Part shown: in pieces, positions 15,471-24,633 of the stretch
Layout: each line of letters opens with the position of its first letter
Position numbering within the stretch: position 1 is the first letter of the stretch
Assembly: GCA_038528235.1 (NCBI GenBank)
Contig: JBCBEX010000037.1
Location: forward strand, 1 to 37,136
Length of the DNA: 37,136 nucleotides
Reading direction: 5' to 3'
Origin: JBCBEX01 sp038528235
GTDB lineage: Bacteria > Bacteroidota > Rhodothermia > Rhodothermales > Rubricoccaceae
Translations under genes and position numbers: made by a program
Notes under the pieces: generated by a model
What the model was told of the DNA's origin: nothing
What the model saw: the letters and a program-made list of their open reading frames with translations, nothing else
Databases searched by the model: none

Positions 15471-16781
15471 ATGTCGACTGCTGCTCTCTCCGGTAGTGTA
15501 GCCCGCTTCGCACGCCCTCGCGGCGTTGACCTGCTCGCACGCACCCAGCCGTTTCACGCGTGGCACAGCGCCCGCACGAGCGCGGCCTGCTGGTCCTACT
15601 CGCGGTCCCTCGATGAGGCCACGGGGCCGACCGTCGCCATCCGCAGTGAGTGCGGCCAGGCACAGCAGGGCATCAACTTCGCCTCGCAGGACTACCTCGG
15701 CCTCTCGGCGCACCCGGCTGTTCACGAAGCGGTGTCGGACGCCCTCGCCGCCTTCGGCCCGCACAGCGCCGGCTCGCCGATGCTGCTCGGCAACACGGCC
15801 CTCTCGCTCGACCTGGAGCGCGAGATCGCGGACGCCCTGCACATGGCCGATACGGTGCTCTTCCCGACGGGCTGGGCGGCGGGCTTCGGGGCGATCGTTG
15901 GGCTGGTGCGCCCCTACGACCACATCGTGATGGACGAACTGGCTCACGCCTGCCTGCAGCAGGGGGCCTATGCCGCCACGCGCAACGTCCATCGGCATCG
16001 GCACGGCTCGGTCGAGCACGTCGAGAACGTGCTGGCCACGATCCGCGCACAGGACTCCAAGAACGGCGTCCTCGTCGTCACGGAAGGCCTCTTCTCGATG
16101 GACTCCGACACGCCAGACCTCGTGCGCCTGCAAGCCCTCTGCAACGACTATGAAGCCACGCTGCTGGTCGATATCGCGCACGATTTCGGGTCGCTCGGGC
16201 CGGACGGCACCGGGAGCCTGGGCCTCCAGGGGCTGCTGGGCGAGGTTGACCTCGTGATGGGGAGCTTCTCGAAAACGTTCGCGTCCAACGGCGGCTTTGT
16301 CGCCGTGCGCGACCCTGCCGTGAAGCACTACCTCAAGATCATGGGCGGGCCGCACATCTTCTCGAACGCGCTCTCGCCGCTACAGTGCGCGGCGGTCCAG
16401 GCCGCGCTCCGCATCGTGCGTTCCGAAGAGGGGGCCGCGCGGCGGGCCTCGCTGCTCCGGGCTGTGACCGCGCTCCGGGGTGCGTTGGCCGATGAAGGCA
16501 TCGCGTGCCTCGGTGCGCCCTCCGCCATCGTGCCTGTGCCGATCGGTGAGCGGGACGTGGCGCGGATTGCTGCAAAGCTCATCGCGGAGCGCGGGGTGCT
16601 CGCCAACCTCGTCGAATATCCGGCCGTTCCGGAGGGCGGAGCACGGTTTCGGATGCAAGCCATGGCGACGCACACGCCGGAGCAGGCGCGGGAAGCAGCG
16701 GCCATCGTGAGCGCAGCCATCGCAGACGCACAGAACCAGGTCGCCGGACTCAAGACACCAGGCATGCAGGCTGCGGCATAG
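15471..16781 (+). CDS. Alpha-oxoamine synthase family PLP enzyme (AONS/KBL/SPT-like)
   Basis: A PLP-dependent enzyme of fold type I that condenses an amino acid with an acyl-CoA and releases CO2. It is 436 aa. The PLP lysine is K268 in GSFSKTFASNGG. D234 and H237 stand in VDIAHDFGSLG, and H159 in DELAHACL is the ring-stacking His. FGPHSAGSPMLLGNT and SQDYLGL are family signatures. The family includes biotin synthesis (BioF), threonine breakdown (Kbl), heme synthesis (HemA) and serine palmitoyltransferase. No biotin or threonine genes adjoin. The GPHSAGSPMLLGNT region and a lineage rich in sphingolipid-like capnines make a lipid-forming role thinkable but unproved. The first ~35 residues look variable; ATG 15471 is the first start after the divergent promoter region. 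Confidence 0.85.
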   Translation: MSTAALSGSVARFARPRGVDLLARTQPFHAWHSARTSAACWSYSRSLDEATGPTVAIRSECGQAQQGINFASQDYLGLSAHPAVHEAVSDALAAFGPHSAGSPMLLGNTALSLDLEREIADALHMADTVLFPTGWAAGFGAIVGLVRPYDHIVMDELAHACLQQGAYAATRNVHRHRHGSVEHVENVLATIRAQDSKNGVLVVTEGLFSMDSDTPDLVRLQALCNDYEATLLVDIAHDFGSLGPDGTGSLGLQGLLGEVDLVMGSFSKTFASNGGFVAVRDPAVKHYLKIMGGPHIFSNALSPLQCAAVQAALRIVRSEEGAARRASLLRAVTALRGALADEGIACLGAPSAIVPVPIGERDVARIAAKLIAERGVLANLVEYPAVPEGGARFRMQAMATHTPEQAREAAAIVSAAIADAQNQVAGLKTPGMQAAA

Positions 16782-17030
16782 GCCTAGGGTGACATGCAAT
16801 GCCTAGGGGAGGAGGCTCCGCGTGCGACGGGAGACGAGCGACAGCAATGCGAGGAGGCAAGGGTACAGCATCGATAGAAATCGGTACGAAAGGACTATGC
16901 TTCCGGCCCGGAGGAGGGTTGGCGGGGCGACCACGCGCGAGTAGATTCGCCGCCTAGTACCGCCCTGCGCGGCGTCTCCTATCCGACTAGCACGACCTCG
17001 CCGTGGAGACGCGACTATCCATCAAGCTCC

Positions 17031-20000
17031 ATGCGGGTCCTGCTTCTTGTGGTTGCCGTGGCTGTGTCCGCACAGGCTCAGTCATCCGAGAGACCCAGGC
17101 GTGCGCCGCTGAGGCACGCCTACCTCGGCGTCGACGACGGGCTCTCGCACAGCCGCGTCAACGCCATTGCGCAGGACGCCGAGGGCTTCCTCTGGTTCGG
17201 CACCGACGACGGCCTCAGCCGCTACGACGGCACCGGCTTTCGCATCTATCGCCACGATCCGGACGAGCCGCGCTCGCTGCCGCACAGCCGCGTCACGGCA
17301 CTCCACGTCGAGGACGACGGGACGCTCTGGGTGGGCACCCAGCAGGGCCTCAGCCGCTTCGATCGTCGCGTCGGAGCGTTTCAGCGGTATCGTGCGGCGG
17401 TGGACAGCGCGGGCCACTGCAATGGCCTCGTCGTCGCCATCGACCGCAATCCGGAGGGACGGTTGCACGTGGGTACGAACGCGTCGTACCTGTGCGAGCT
17501 AGTCGAGGACGGCCCGCAGGACAGCGCCGGACTAGCGAGAGCTACCCTACGGCAGCGAGGCAAGCTGGCCCCCGGAAACGTAGCCTGCCCCTTCAGCATC
17601 TATGACTTGCGGTGCAGCTACCCGCGCCCGTCGACCACCTTCCACGGGCCGCTCATCGTCGAGGCTGGCCCGCGTCACCTGGGCGAGGCGTTCTCGATCG
17701 GCGGAGATCCTGGGCTGGGCCTGTGGATCGAACGATGGAAGCGCGGCGCGTGGGAGCGGTTTGCTCCGTGGCCCGCGAGCAGCATCCCCGTTGGCACCCA
17801 GGTGAGCATCCGCCTGAGCGACGGCATCATCTGGGCCGCGACGGAGGGACAGGGCATCGCCGAGATCGATCTGGACAGCGAATCCGTCGAATTGCTCCCG
17901 CTGGGGCCGCCGGGCGAAGGCGGAACAGGACCGCCCGTGCAAGTCTTCGCGCTCTTCCGCGATCGCCAGGGTCTGGTCTGGGTCGGAACGAACCAGGGGC
18001 TCTTTCGCTTCGGCGGCACGCCCTCGTCCTTCAACTGGGAGCGGCGCATCGAGGGGGACGCGCGCGCGCTGAGCGACGACCGCGTCAACGGGATGCTCGT
18101 GGACCGCGCGGGTACGCTGTGGGTCGCGACCAACGATGGCCTGAACCGCCGCCGCGCCGGCGAGGAGGGCTTCGAGCCGCTGCGGACCGACCTCGACGGC
18201 GAACACGCCAACGCGTTCTGGTGGCCCTTCGAGGACCGGGCGGGTACGCTCTGGCTGGGGACAAAGCGCCGCGGCCTGATGCGCCTTGACCGTGTGACGG
18301 AGCGGTTCGAATCGATCTACATCCCGCCGGGGCTCTTCCCCGAAGAACTCGGCATCGAAGCGTGGTCTATCCTCCCGGTCCGCCACCTCACGGAGGACCA
18401 GCACGGCACGCTCTGGATCAGTACCTCCATCGGGCTCTTTCGACGCGATCCAGATGGAACGCTCACGAGCTACCTCCATGACCCGAGCCGGCTGGGGGGG
18501 CTTCCAGACCCCCGCGTCAGCATCGTCCACGAAAGCTCCGCTGGCAGTCGCTGGATCGGTACCGACGGTGGGCTGTGTCGCCTAGTGGACGAGGCGCCGC
18601 CGGGCCGCTTCGACTGTGTGCGGCATCGCCCCGACGATCCGACGAGCCTCGGCGCGGATGTCGTGTGGACCATCACCGAGAGCGCCGCCGACCCGGGGGC
18701 GCTCTGGGTCGGGACGATCGGAGGAGGGCTGTGCCGCTTCGACCTCGCCACGGAGACGTGCCGCCGCTACACGACCTCCGACGGGCTGCCCAACAACACC
18801 GTCTATGGCGTCCTCGCTGACGACGACGGCGGGCTCTGGATGAGCACCAACGGCGGCCTCGCCCGTCTGGAGATCGCCACGGAGACGTTCACGGTGTTTG
18901 CCGCGACGGAAGGGCTGCGCTCCGATGCGTTCGACTTCATGTCCTACCACCGCGCCGACGACGGGCGGCTCTTCTTCGGCGGCCCGCGCGGCTTCTACGC
19001 GTTTCACCCGGACAGCCTCCGCGCGAGCACCTACGTCCCGCCCGTCGCCATCACCGGCGTGCGCACCTTCGACCAGGCGCGTCCGGGCCTGCCCGCCGAC
19101 GGCGACACGCTCCGCCTCGCGCACGACGAGAATTTCGTCTCGTTCGAGTTCGCGGCGTTCGACTTCGAGCGACCACGTCAGAACCAGTACCGCTACCGCC
19201 TCATTGGTGTGGACGAGCAGTGGCGCACCACGACCGGCGGACGGCCCGAGGCGCGCTATACCGATGTGCCGCCCGGCACCTACACGTTTGAAGTGCTCGG
19301 CGCAAACCACGATGGGCTCTACAACCCGGAGGCGGTGCGGCTAACGCTCGACATTGTGCCCGCGTGGTGGCAGGCGTGGTGGTTCCGGAGCGGTGCGCTG
19401 CTGCTGGCTACGGTCAGCCTCGGCGCGATCGGCGTGGGGACCGTGCGGCGGCGCGAGGCGGCGTGGCGGCGCGAGCAGGCCGAGGCGGCCGAGATGCAGC
19501 GGCGGCTGGCCGAGAGCCGTGAGCGCGAGCGCGCCCGCATCGCCCGCGAGCTCCACGACGGGCCCGTGCAGCAACTCTACCGCATCGGCCACGACCTCGA
19601 CCGGCTGGCCCATCACGAGGCGCAAGTCGCCCCGCCCGTGCAGGCCGCGCGCGATGCCCTCACCGGCGTGGCGAGTGAGCTACGCGGGGTGCTGAGCACG
19701 CTCCGCCCGCCGCTCATCGAGCACCTTGGTGTGGGAGCCGCCCTCGGTGCGCTCGTCCGACAGTCCCGCCCGCACTTCCCGGATGCCGATCTCCACGCCG
19801 AGATCGAAGCAGACGGACGGCAACTCTCGCTCGACGCGCAGCACGCGCTCTATCGCATCGCGCAGGAAGCCCTCGCCAACGCCGCCAAGCACGCCGAGGC
19901 CCGCGCTGTGCTGATCCGTCTCTCGGAGGAGGGGCCGCGCGTGCGCCTCACGGTTCGCGACGACGGGTGCGGCTTTGCCGTCCCCGACCGGCTCGTACGG

Positions 20001-20135
20001 TTCGCGCGGGAGGAGCGCTATGGCCTCGTCGGTGCCGCGGAGCGCGTCGAGCAACTCGGCGGGCGCTTCGCGGTGGAGTCCACGCCGGGGCACGGTACCC
20101 ACGTGCTGGTGGAACTCGACGCAGAGCAGGGGTGA
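17031..20135 (+). CDS. Periplasmic beta-propeller sensor histidine kinase (Reg_prop / Y_Y_Y / HisKA_3)
   Basis: A 1034-aa sensor kinase. A signal peptide covers residues 1-16 (cleavage near AQA). The periplasmic part holds at least nine propeller blades, each with a phrase of the type DGTLWVGTQQGLSRFD (for example EGFLWFGTDDGLSRYDG and GGLWMSTNGGLARLE), to ~residue 660. A Y_Y_Y Ig-like domain (NQYRYRL...TYTFEVLGANHDG) covers ~680-775, and one membrane span ~787-807. The HisKA_3 dimerisation box IARELHDGPVQ has H842, and the HATPase has N950 in ANAAKHAEA and DDGCGF at ~977-982. It lacks the receiver and AraC output of the hybrid versions, so it needs a partner regulator. The LuxR-type regulator at 21652 is the obvious one. 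Its ligand is unknown; related propellers often sense polysaccharides, but no sugar genes are here. Confidence 0.93.
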   Translation: MRVLLLVVAVAVSAQAQSSERPRRAPLRHAYLGVDDGLSHSRVNAIAQDAEGFLWFGTDDGLSRYDGTGFRIYRHDPDEPRSLPHSRVTALHVEDDGTLWVGTQQGLSRFDRRVGAFQRYRAAVDSAGHCNGLVVAIDRNPEGRLHVGTNASYLCELVEDGPQDSAGLARATLRQRGKLAPGNVACPFSIYDLRCSYPRPSTTFHGPLIVEAGPRHLGEAFSIGGDPGLGLWIERWKRGAWERFAPWPASSIPVGTQVSIRLSDGIIWAATEGQGIAEIDLDSESVELLPLGPPGEGGTGPPVQVFALFRDRQGLVWVGTNQGLFRFGGTPSSFNWERRIEGDARALSDDRVNGMLVDRAGTLWVATNDGLNRRRAGEEGFEPLRTDLDGEHANAFWWPFEDRAGTLWLGTKRRGLMRLDRVTERFESIYIPPGLFPEELGIEAWSILPVRHLTEDQHGTLWISTSIGLFRRDPDGTLTSYLHDPSRLGGLPDPRVSIVHESSAGSRWIGTDGGLCRLVDEAPPGRFDCVRHRPDDPTSLGADVVWTITESAADPGALWVGTIGGGLCRFDLATETCRRYTTSDGLPNNTVYGVLADDDGGLWMSTNGGLARLEIATETFTVFAATEGLRSDAFDFMSYHRADDGRLFFGGPRGFYAFHPDSLRASTYVPPVAITGVRTFDQARPGLPADGDTLRLAHDENFVSFEFAAFDFERPRQNQYRYRLIGVDEQWRTTTGGRPEARYTDVPPGTYTFEVLGANHDGLYNPEAVRLTLDIVPAWWQAWWFRSGALLLATVSLGAIGVGTVRRREAAWRREQAEAAEMQRRLAESRERERARIARELHDGPVQQLYRIGHDLDRLAHHEAQVAPPVQAARDALTGVASELRGVLSTLRPPLIEHLGVGAALGALVRQSRPHFPDADLHAEIEADGRQLSLDAQHALYRIAQEALANAAKHAEARAVLIRLSEEGPRVRLTVRDDGCGFAVPDRLVRFAREERYGLVGAAERVEQLGGRFAVESTPGHGTHVLVELDAEQG

Positions 20136-20275
20136 CCCCCGCCACGGTCTGGGGCAGAGGGGCTTCGAGGCGCTCGATTGGTACCGATGTCGGCGAGAAC
20201 GGAACCTTCGGACCATTCGGCAGGCGGATGCCTCCACGTTGTTTGCGGAGCCTCCTCCACCTATTGGCTCCGACT

Positions 20276-21496
20276 ATGACGACCCGCGCTTGCTTCCGCC
20301 ACACAACGCTCTTCCTGCTAGGCTGCCTCCTGGCTGTGGCGACGGTCCCCGAGAGCAGCGCGCAGTTCGACCGCCTCCGCGACCGGGCACGCAAGGCCGC
20401 CGAGGAGGTGCAGCGCGACAGCAACGACGAAAGTGCCACCGAGGCTGAGCGCCCGAGCCGCCGCGAGCAGTACCTCGAAAGTCGTGGCCTCGAAGACACC
20501 GAAGAGGTCGCGACACCGGAGCCAACCGGGCTAGCTCCGCTCGTCTACGATCGTCCGTTCGATCCGGCAATCCACACCGCGCGGTTGCTCGACTACCTCG
20601 ATTTTCAGGCCGACGGGCGGTTCGCGCTCACGGACTTCACCGCCGTCTTCGTGCCAACGCAGGACGCCAACGGGGCCGCTGTCGACTACTACGACCAGCA
20701 GCGCATGCATGTGAAGCTCGTCAAGGGCGGGGCCGAGGTCTGGGACCGCTACTACAGCGGTAGCAGCGTCCACAACGGCCCGTCGATGGACTTCAGCTTC
20801 AACCGGACGCTCTCAGGCAACAAGCAGCCTGAGGCCAACTACGAGCCGGGCGTCAACGACATGCTGACTGCCGGCTCGTATCAACTCGACTTCTACCTCG
20901 ACGATCGGCTCTTCTGGACCTTCCCCTTCAAGGTAGTCAGCATGGGCAGCAGCGACCCTTACAGCACACGAGGCGCGTCGCTCTTCCTGCGGGGGCTGTG
21001 GGACGACGTTGGCTATGTCTCGTTCAACAGCCGCGAGATCGACGCCTCGCCGCAGGTCTATTTCAGCTTCTACAAGCAGGCACTGCGCGCAGACCTGGAA
21101 CGGCGCACCGAGTTCGAGTACGTCGCCGTCATCAAGCGCAGTGGGCAGACGGTGGCTGCGCACGACATCGACCGAACGTGCCAGCGCGTAGACGATCCGC
21201 TGGGAGCGTACACGCAGGCGGATCACAGCACCGGGCCCTACACGGCCTCATTCTACCTGCTCCCGCAGGACTGCGTCGGTTCACCGAAGGTGCTGCGCAT
21301 GGAGCACCTCATCGACGGCGCCTACACGCTCGAACTCACGCTCACGAGGCCCAACGTGGACGACGAAGTGCGGACCTACTCGTTCGAGATCGCCGGGGGA
21401 CGCTTTGTCCCAGCCGGGCAGCAGGTGCGCGATGCTACCGACCCGACCCGCTACCTCGAAGGCATGAACGAAGTCTGGTTCTACGTCGCAGAGTAG
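20276..21496 (+). CDS. Unknown secreted protein between sensor kinase and response regulator
   Basis: A 406-aa protein with a clear signal peptide (FLLGCLLAVATVPESSAQ; cleavage after SSA). ATG 20276 is chosen because it places this peptide at the very N terminus. The open frame extends upstream through the kinase 3' end, but that part is an out-of-frame shadow. After the signal comes a charged helical stretch (FDRLRDRARKAAEEVQRD, ~31-65). A beta-rich body then shows phrases repeated in kind, such as GSYQLDFYLDDRLFWTFPFKV and DGAYTLELTLTRPN (each shortened to its core: YQLDFYLD, YTLELTLT). These look like Ig-like sandwich domains. The only cysteines of the mature part are two, which may form a disulfide. 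No enzyme motif is seen. Its position suggests a periplasmic accessory or target of the kinase. Confidence 0.8.
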   Translation: MTTRACFRHTTLFLLGCLLAVATVPESSAQFDRLRDRARKAAEEVQRDSNDESATEAERPSRREQYLESRGLEDTEEVATPEPTGLAPLVYDRPFDPAIHTARLLDYLDFQADGRFALTDFTAVFVPTQDANGAAVDYYDQQRMHVKLVKGGAEVWDRYYSGSSVHNGPSMDFSFNRTLSGNKQPEANYEPGVNDMLTAGSYQLDFYLDDRLFWTFPFKVVSMGSSDPYSTRGASLFLRGLWDDVGYVSFNSREIDASPQVYFSFYKQALRADLERRTEFEYVAVIKRSGQTVAAHDIDRTCQRVDDPLGAYTQADHSTGPYTASFYLLPQDCVGSPKVLRMEHLIDGAYTLELTLTRPNVDDEVRTYSFEIAGGRFVPAGQQVRDATDPTRYLEGMNEVWFYVAE

Positions 21497-21651
21497 ACGG
21501 AGCCAGGCTCGACGAAACCAGCCTAGCCGCTCGTCGGCTGGGAGGAACGCGGTGGCTTGGGGCGGTTGGTGGGCCGCGCCGGGCTGCCGCGCGTCTGCGG
21601 CCTGCCGATCTTGCACCTCGCCTCGCACCATCTCCACACTGCGCCTCCTGC

Positions 21652-22317
21652 ATGTCCCCCCGCGTCATCATCGCCGACGACCACCCGACCTTCCGCGCTG
21701 GACTGCGGGCCTTCCTCGAACAGGAAGCGGGATGCACGATCCTCGCCGAGACCAGCGACGGGGCAGCGACGCTCGCCGCCGTGGAGGCGATGCCGCCCGA
21801 CGTGCTGGTGCTCGACCTGCAGATGCCGGGCCTCTCCGGCCTCGACGTGCTCGACCGGCTCCGGCAGAGCCACCCGGACCTCCCCGTGCTCATCCTGAGC
21901 GCGTACGAGGACGACGAGTACATCTTCGGCGTGCTCGAACGCGGCGCGGCGGGCTACCTCACGAAGCAGGAGTCGCTCTACCTGATCGGCGAGGCCGTCC
22001 AGGGCGCAGCGCGCGGCGAGACGGGCTGGCTCTCCAGGCGGATCGCGGCGCTTTTCGTCGGGCAGCGGCGGAGTCGGCCCGAGCCGGGTGCGCTCGATGC
22101 GCTGAGCGAGCGCGAGCGGGAGGTGCTCCTGGAGGTCGCGCGCGGCTACTCGAATGCCGAGGTGGGGGAGCGGCTCTTCATCACCGAGAGCACCGTCAAA
22201 AAGCACGTCCACCAGGTCTACGCCAAGATCGGGGTGCAGACGCGGGCGCAGGCCGTCGCGTGGGCGTGGGCGCAAGGCCTCGTGAACGGGGACGACGCCG
22301 AGGCGGCGTGGACGTGA
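21652..22317 (+). CDS. LuxR/NarL-family response regulator
   Basis: A 221-aa regulator. The receiver domain spans residues 4-120, with acidic pair D9/D10 in IIADDHPTF, phospho-acceptor D55 in VLDLQMPGLSG, S83 in LSAYED and K105 in LTKQ. A linker leads to a LuxR helix-turn-helix at ~150-208: LSEREREVLLEVARGYSNAE, then TESTVKKHVHQVYAKI. ATG 21652 is chosen because it gives the canonical receiver start; the open frame further upstream is a shadow of the preceding gene. HisKA_3 kinases typically pair with NarL-type regulators, so the kinase at 17031 is the likely partner. Binding targets are unknown; the secreted protein just upstream and the cassette itself are natural candidates. Confidence 0.93.
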   Translation: MSPRVIIADDHPTFRAGLRAFLEQEAGCTILAETSDGAATLAAVEAMPPDVLVLDLQMPGLSGLDVLDRLRQSHPDLPVLILSAYEDDEYIFGVLERGAAGYLTKQESLYLIGEAVQGAARGETGWLSRRIAALFVGQRRSRPEPGALDALSEREREVLLEVARGYSNAEVGERLFITESTVKKHVHQVYAKIGVQTRAQAVAWAWAQGLVNGDDAEAAWT

Positions 22318-22388
22318 GGCGGTAGTTTGGGAACGTGTCGCGCCCCAGGCGTTTCGTGGGGCGACCGTTTCCCCGACTCCACCGCGCT

Positions 22389-23195
22389 ATGCAGGCTCCC
22401 GCGCCTTCTCCCGTGCTCGACCGTGCCGACGCCCGCGTACTCCGCACCGAGGGCCTCGTCAAACGCTACCGCAAGCGTACCGTCGTCAAGGGCATCAGCT
22501 TGGAAGTGCAGCAGGGCCGCATCGTGGGGCTCCTCGGGCCGAACGGGGCAGGGAAGACAACCACCTTTTACATGATCGTCGGGATGGTGCGGCCCAACGA
22601 CGGGCATATCTACCTCGACGAGCCGGATGGAGCGGGGGGTCATACGAGCACACGCCTCACCCGCATGCCGATGTACCAGCGCGCGCGGCGCGGCCTCGGC
22701 TACCTCGCGCAGGAGGCGTCGGTTTTCGCCAACCTCACCGTCGAGGCCAACATCATGGCGGTGCTCGAATTCCAGAAGATGGACAAGCCCGACCGCGAGG
22801 CGCGCGTCGAAGAATTGATCGCGGAGTTTGGCCTGGAGAAGGTGCGGCGCTCGAAGGGGTACATGCTCTCCGGCGGCGAGCGGCGGCGCACCGAGATCGC
22901 CCGCGCACTGGCGACGCGCCCGCAGTTTCTGCTCCTCGACGAGCCCTTTGCAGGCGTCGACCCCATTGCTGTGGAAGACATCCAACAGATCGTCGCAGGC
23001 CTGAGTGAACGCGGTCTCGGTGTGCTCATCACCGATCACAACGTCCACGAGACGCTTGCCATCACCGACCGCGCGTACATCCTCATCGACGGCGCGATCT
23101 ACAAGCATGGCACCGCCGAAGAGCTCGCCGACGACGAAGAAGTGCGCCGTCACTACCTCGGCGAGAGCTTCACGCTGGAGCGGTATAGAATTTAG
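22389..23195 (+). CDS. lptB: Lipopolysaccharide export ABC transporter ATPase LptB
   Basis: Cytoplasmic ATPase that, with LptF/LptG, extracts lipopolysaccharide from the inner membrane. It is 268 aa from ATG 22389 (an in-frame GTG at 22335 would add 18 basic residues). Walker A is GPNGAGKTTTFYMIVG. The Q-loop is in LGYLAQEASVFANLTVEANI, whose Q-E-A-S-V-F-A-N-L-T wording is typical of LptB. Signature LSGGERRRTEIARAL, Walker B FLLLDEPFAGVDPIAVEDI and switch ITDHNVHETL complete the set. Between the strands after Walker A, a short Gly-rich insertion (DEPDGAGGHTST) is longer than in E. coli. The partner lptA/lptC genes are not adjacent. Presence of LptB supports a true outer membrane with LPS or LOS. 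Confidence 0.94.
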   Translation: MQAPAPSPVLDRADARVLRTEGLVKRYRKRTVVKGISLEVQQGRIVGLLGPNGAGKTTTFYMIVGMVRPNDGHIYLDEPDGAGGHTSTRLTRMPMYQRARRGLGYLAQEASVFANLTVEANIMAVLEFQKMDKPDREARVEELIAEFGLEKVRRSKGYMLSGGERRRTEIARALATRPQFLLLDEPFAGVDPIAVEDIQQIVAGLSERGLGVLITDHNVHETLAITDRAYILIDGAIYKHGTAEELADDEEVRRHYLGESFTLERYRI

Positions 23196-23275
23196 GAATA
23201 TAGATTTACGGTTTGCGATTTGAAGACTGAGTTCTTGTGCAACCGCAAATCAAAAATCTAAAAACGAAAATCGGA
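23196..23275. repeat. AT-rich islet with imperfect inverted repeat after lptB
   Basis: Immediately after the lptB stop the GC content drops sharply for about 80 bp. TAGATTT (23201-23207) pairs with AAATCTA (23254-23260), and TTTGC (23212-23216) with GCAAA (23245-23249), giving an imperfect hairpin. Such AATCTAAAATC-type islets look foreign in a GC-rich chromosome. It might be a small dispersed element, a terminator, or both. Confidence 0.6.
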
Positions 23276-23397
23276 GCATGAAGTCTGCGTGAGAAGACCT
23301 AGGGCCGGGGAAAAGCCCGCCCCAGCCCGAACGTCCGGCCTACCTTCGCGTTCGGACGCATCCCCTGCACTCACCCAGCCACCACTCTCCTGTTCTC

Positions 23398-24435
23398 ATG
23401 GTTGTCGTCATGCAAAGCGGGGCCTCTGAGGCCCAGATCGAAGCCGTCATCGAGCGCCTGAACGGATACGGCTTCGACGTGCACCGCTCGTCCGGCGAGG
23501 CGCAGACCGTGCTCGGCGCCATCGGCGTGCAGCCCGACTTCGACGTCCGCCACATCAAGATCCTCGAAGGTGTCGCGGACGTGTACCGCGTGACGAGCCC
23601 ATACAAGTTCGCGAGCCGCACGTGGAGGCAGGAAAACACGACCGTTGACCTCGGCGACGGCGTCGTGCTTGGCGGCGACGAGTTCGTGGTGATGGCCGGG
23701 CCGTGCTCGGTCGAGAGCGAGGAGCAGATCGAGGCGTCGGCGGCCTTCGTGGCCTCGCAGGGCGTGCCAGTGCTCCGTGGGGGCGCGTTCAAACCGCGCT
23801 CGTCGCCCTACTCGTTCCAGGGCCACGGCGAGGACGGCCTGAAGTGGATGCGCGCCGCGGCCGACCGCCACGGCCTCAAAATCATCACAGAGGTCATGCG
23901 CCCCGCCGACGTGGAGCTGATCGGGCAGTACACCGATGTCTTCCAGATTGGCGCGCGCAACATGCAGAACTTCCCGCTGCTGAAGGAGGTCGGCAAGACC
24001 AACACGGCGGTCTTCCTCAAGCGCGGCCTCTCGGCCACGATCAAGGAGTGGCTCATGAGCGCGGAGTACATCCTCGCGGGCGGCAACCCCAACGTGATCC
24101 TCTGCGAACGCGGCATCCGCACCTTCGAGACGGCGACGCGCAACACGCTCGATCTCTCGGCGGTGCCGGTGATCAAGAAGCACAGCCACCTGCCCATCTT
24201 CGTGGACCCAAGCCACGGCGTCGGCCTGCGTGACAAGATCCTGCCGCTTGCACGCGCCGGGGCGGCCGTCGGTGCCGACGGCCTGATGATCGAGACGCAC
24301 CCCGACCCGCCGAGCGCGCTCTCAGACGGCCCGCAGTCGCTCTACTTCGACCAGTTCGCGGACCTCATGGCGCAGGTACGTCGCGTAGCCGAGGTCGTGG
24401 GCCGCACGGTGCGCGCCCCTCTCGCGGAGGCCTAG
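23398..24435 (+). CDS. aroF: 3-deoxy-7-phosphoheptulonate synthase (DAHP synthase, type Ibeta)
   Basis: Condenses phosphoenolpyruvate and erythrose-4-phosphate to DAHP, the entry to the shikimate pathway; cytosolic. It is 345 aa. A ferredoxin-like N-terminal regulatory domain (~1-75, beginning MVVVMQSGASEAQIEAVIER) is followed by the TIM barrel. Barrel motifs: MAGPCSVESEEQIEASA, RGGAFKPRSSPYSFQGHGED, ITEVMRPADVE, IGARNMQNFPLLKEVG, LKRGLSATIKEWLMSAEY, NVILCERGIRTFE, DLSAVPVIKKHSHLPIFVDPSH (each shown partly) and LMIETHPDPPSALSDGPQSL. The metal and substrate residues of these motifs are intact. The N-terminal domain is the type that gives feedback control by aromatic amino acids or prephenate in related enzymes. 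The gene starts 202 bp after lptB, across the AT-rich islet, so it is probably not in the lptB operon. Confidence 0.95.
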   Translation: MVVVMQSGASEAQIEAVIERLNGYGFDVHRSSGEAQTVLGAIGVQPDFDVRHIKILEGVADVYRVTSPYKFASRTWRQENTTVDLGDGVVLGGDEFVVMAGPCSVESEEQIEASAAFVASQGVPVLRGGAFKPRSSPYSFQGHGEDGLKWMRAAADRHGLKIITEVMRPADVELIGQYTDVFQIGARNMQNFPLLKEVGKTNTAVFLKRGLSATIKEWLMSAEYILAGGNPNVILCERGIRTFETATRNTLDLSAVPVIKKHSHLPIFVDPSHGVGLRDKILPLARAGAAVGADGLMIETHPDPPSALSDGPQSLYFDQFADLMAQVRRVAEVVGRTVRAPLAEA

Positions 24436-24633
24436 CTCCTCGCAAGCAGCGCTGGTTGGCGAGCATCGCCGCATATTTGGCCAAGCTGGTTGCTGGAATT
24501 GGTCTGAGCGGGCAGCGCGTGTAGTTTGCGCCCGCTCCGTGGGATCGGTTCCATGTGGGTGATTGGCATGCTTTTCGGAGCCGATGCCATCGTTGCGTCT
24601 CGCCCTCTTCCTCTGCGACCCTCCTCAACGTCT

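Noticed and set aside
16782..16808. Direct repeat GCCTAGGG after the oxoamine synthase
   Set aside because: Two 8-bp copies 19 bp apart without further structure; too short to call an element.
24500..24530. Bacteroidota-type promoter (TTGG ... TAGTTTG) before glmS
   Set aside because: The -7 box is one base short and the spacing is only approximate; not listed as a feature.
24436..24633. glmS ribozyme in the glmS leader
   Set aside because: The leader lacks anything I can recognise as the ribozyme core, and such ribozymes are mainly in Gram-positives.
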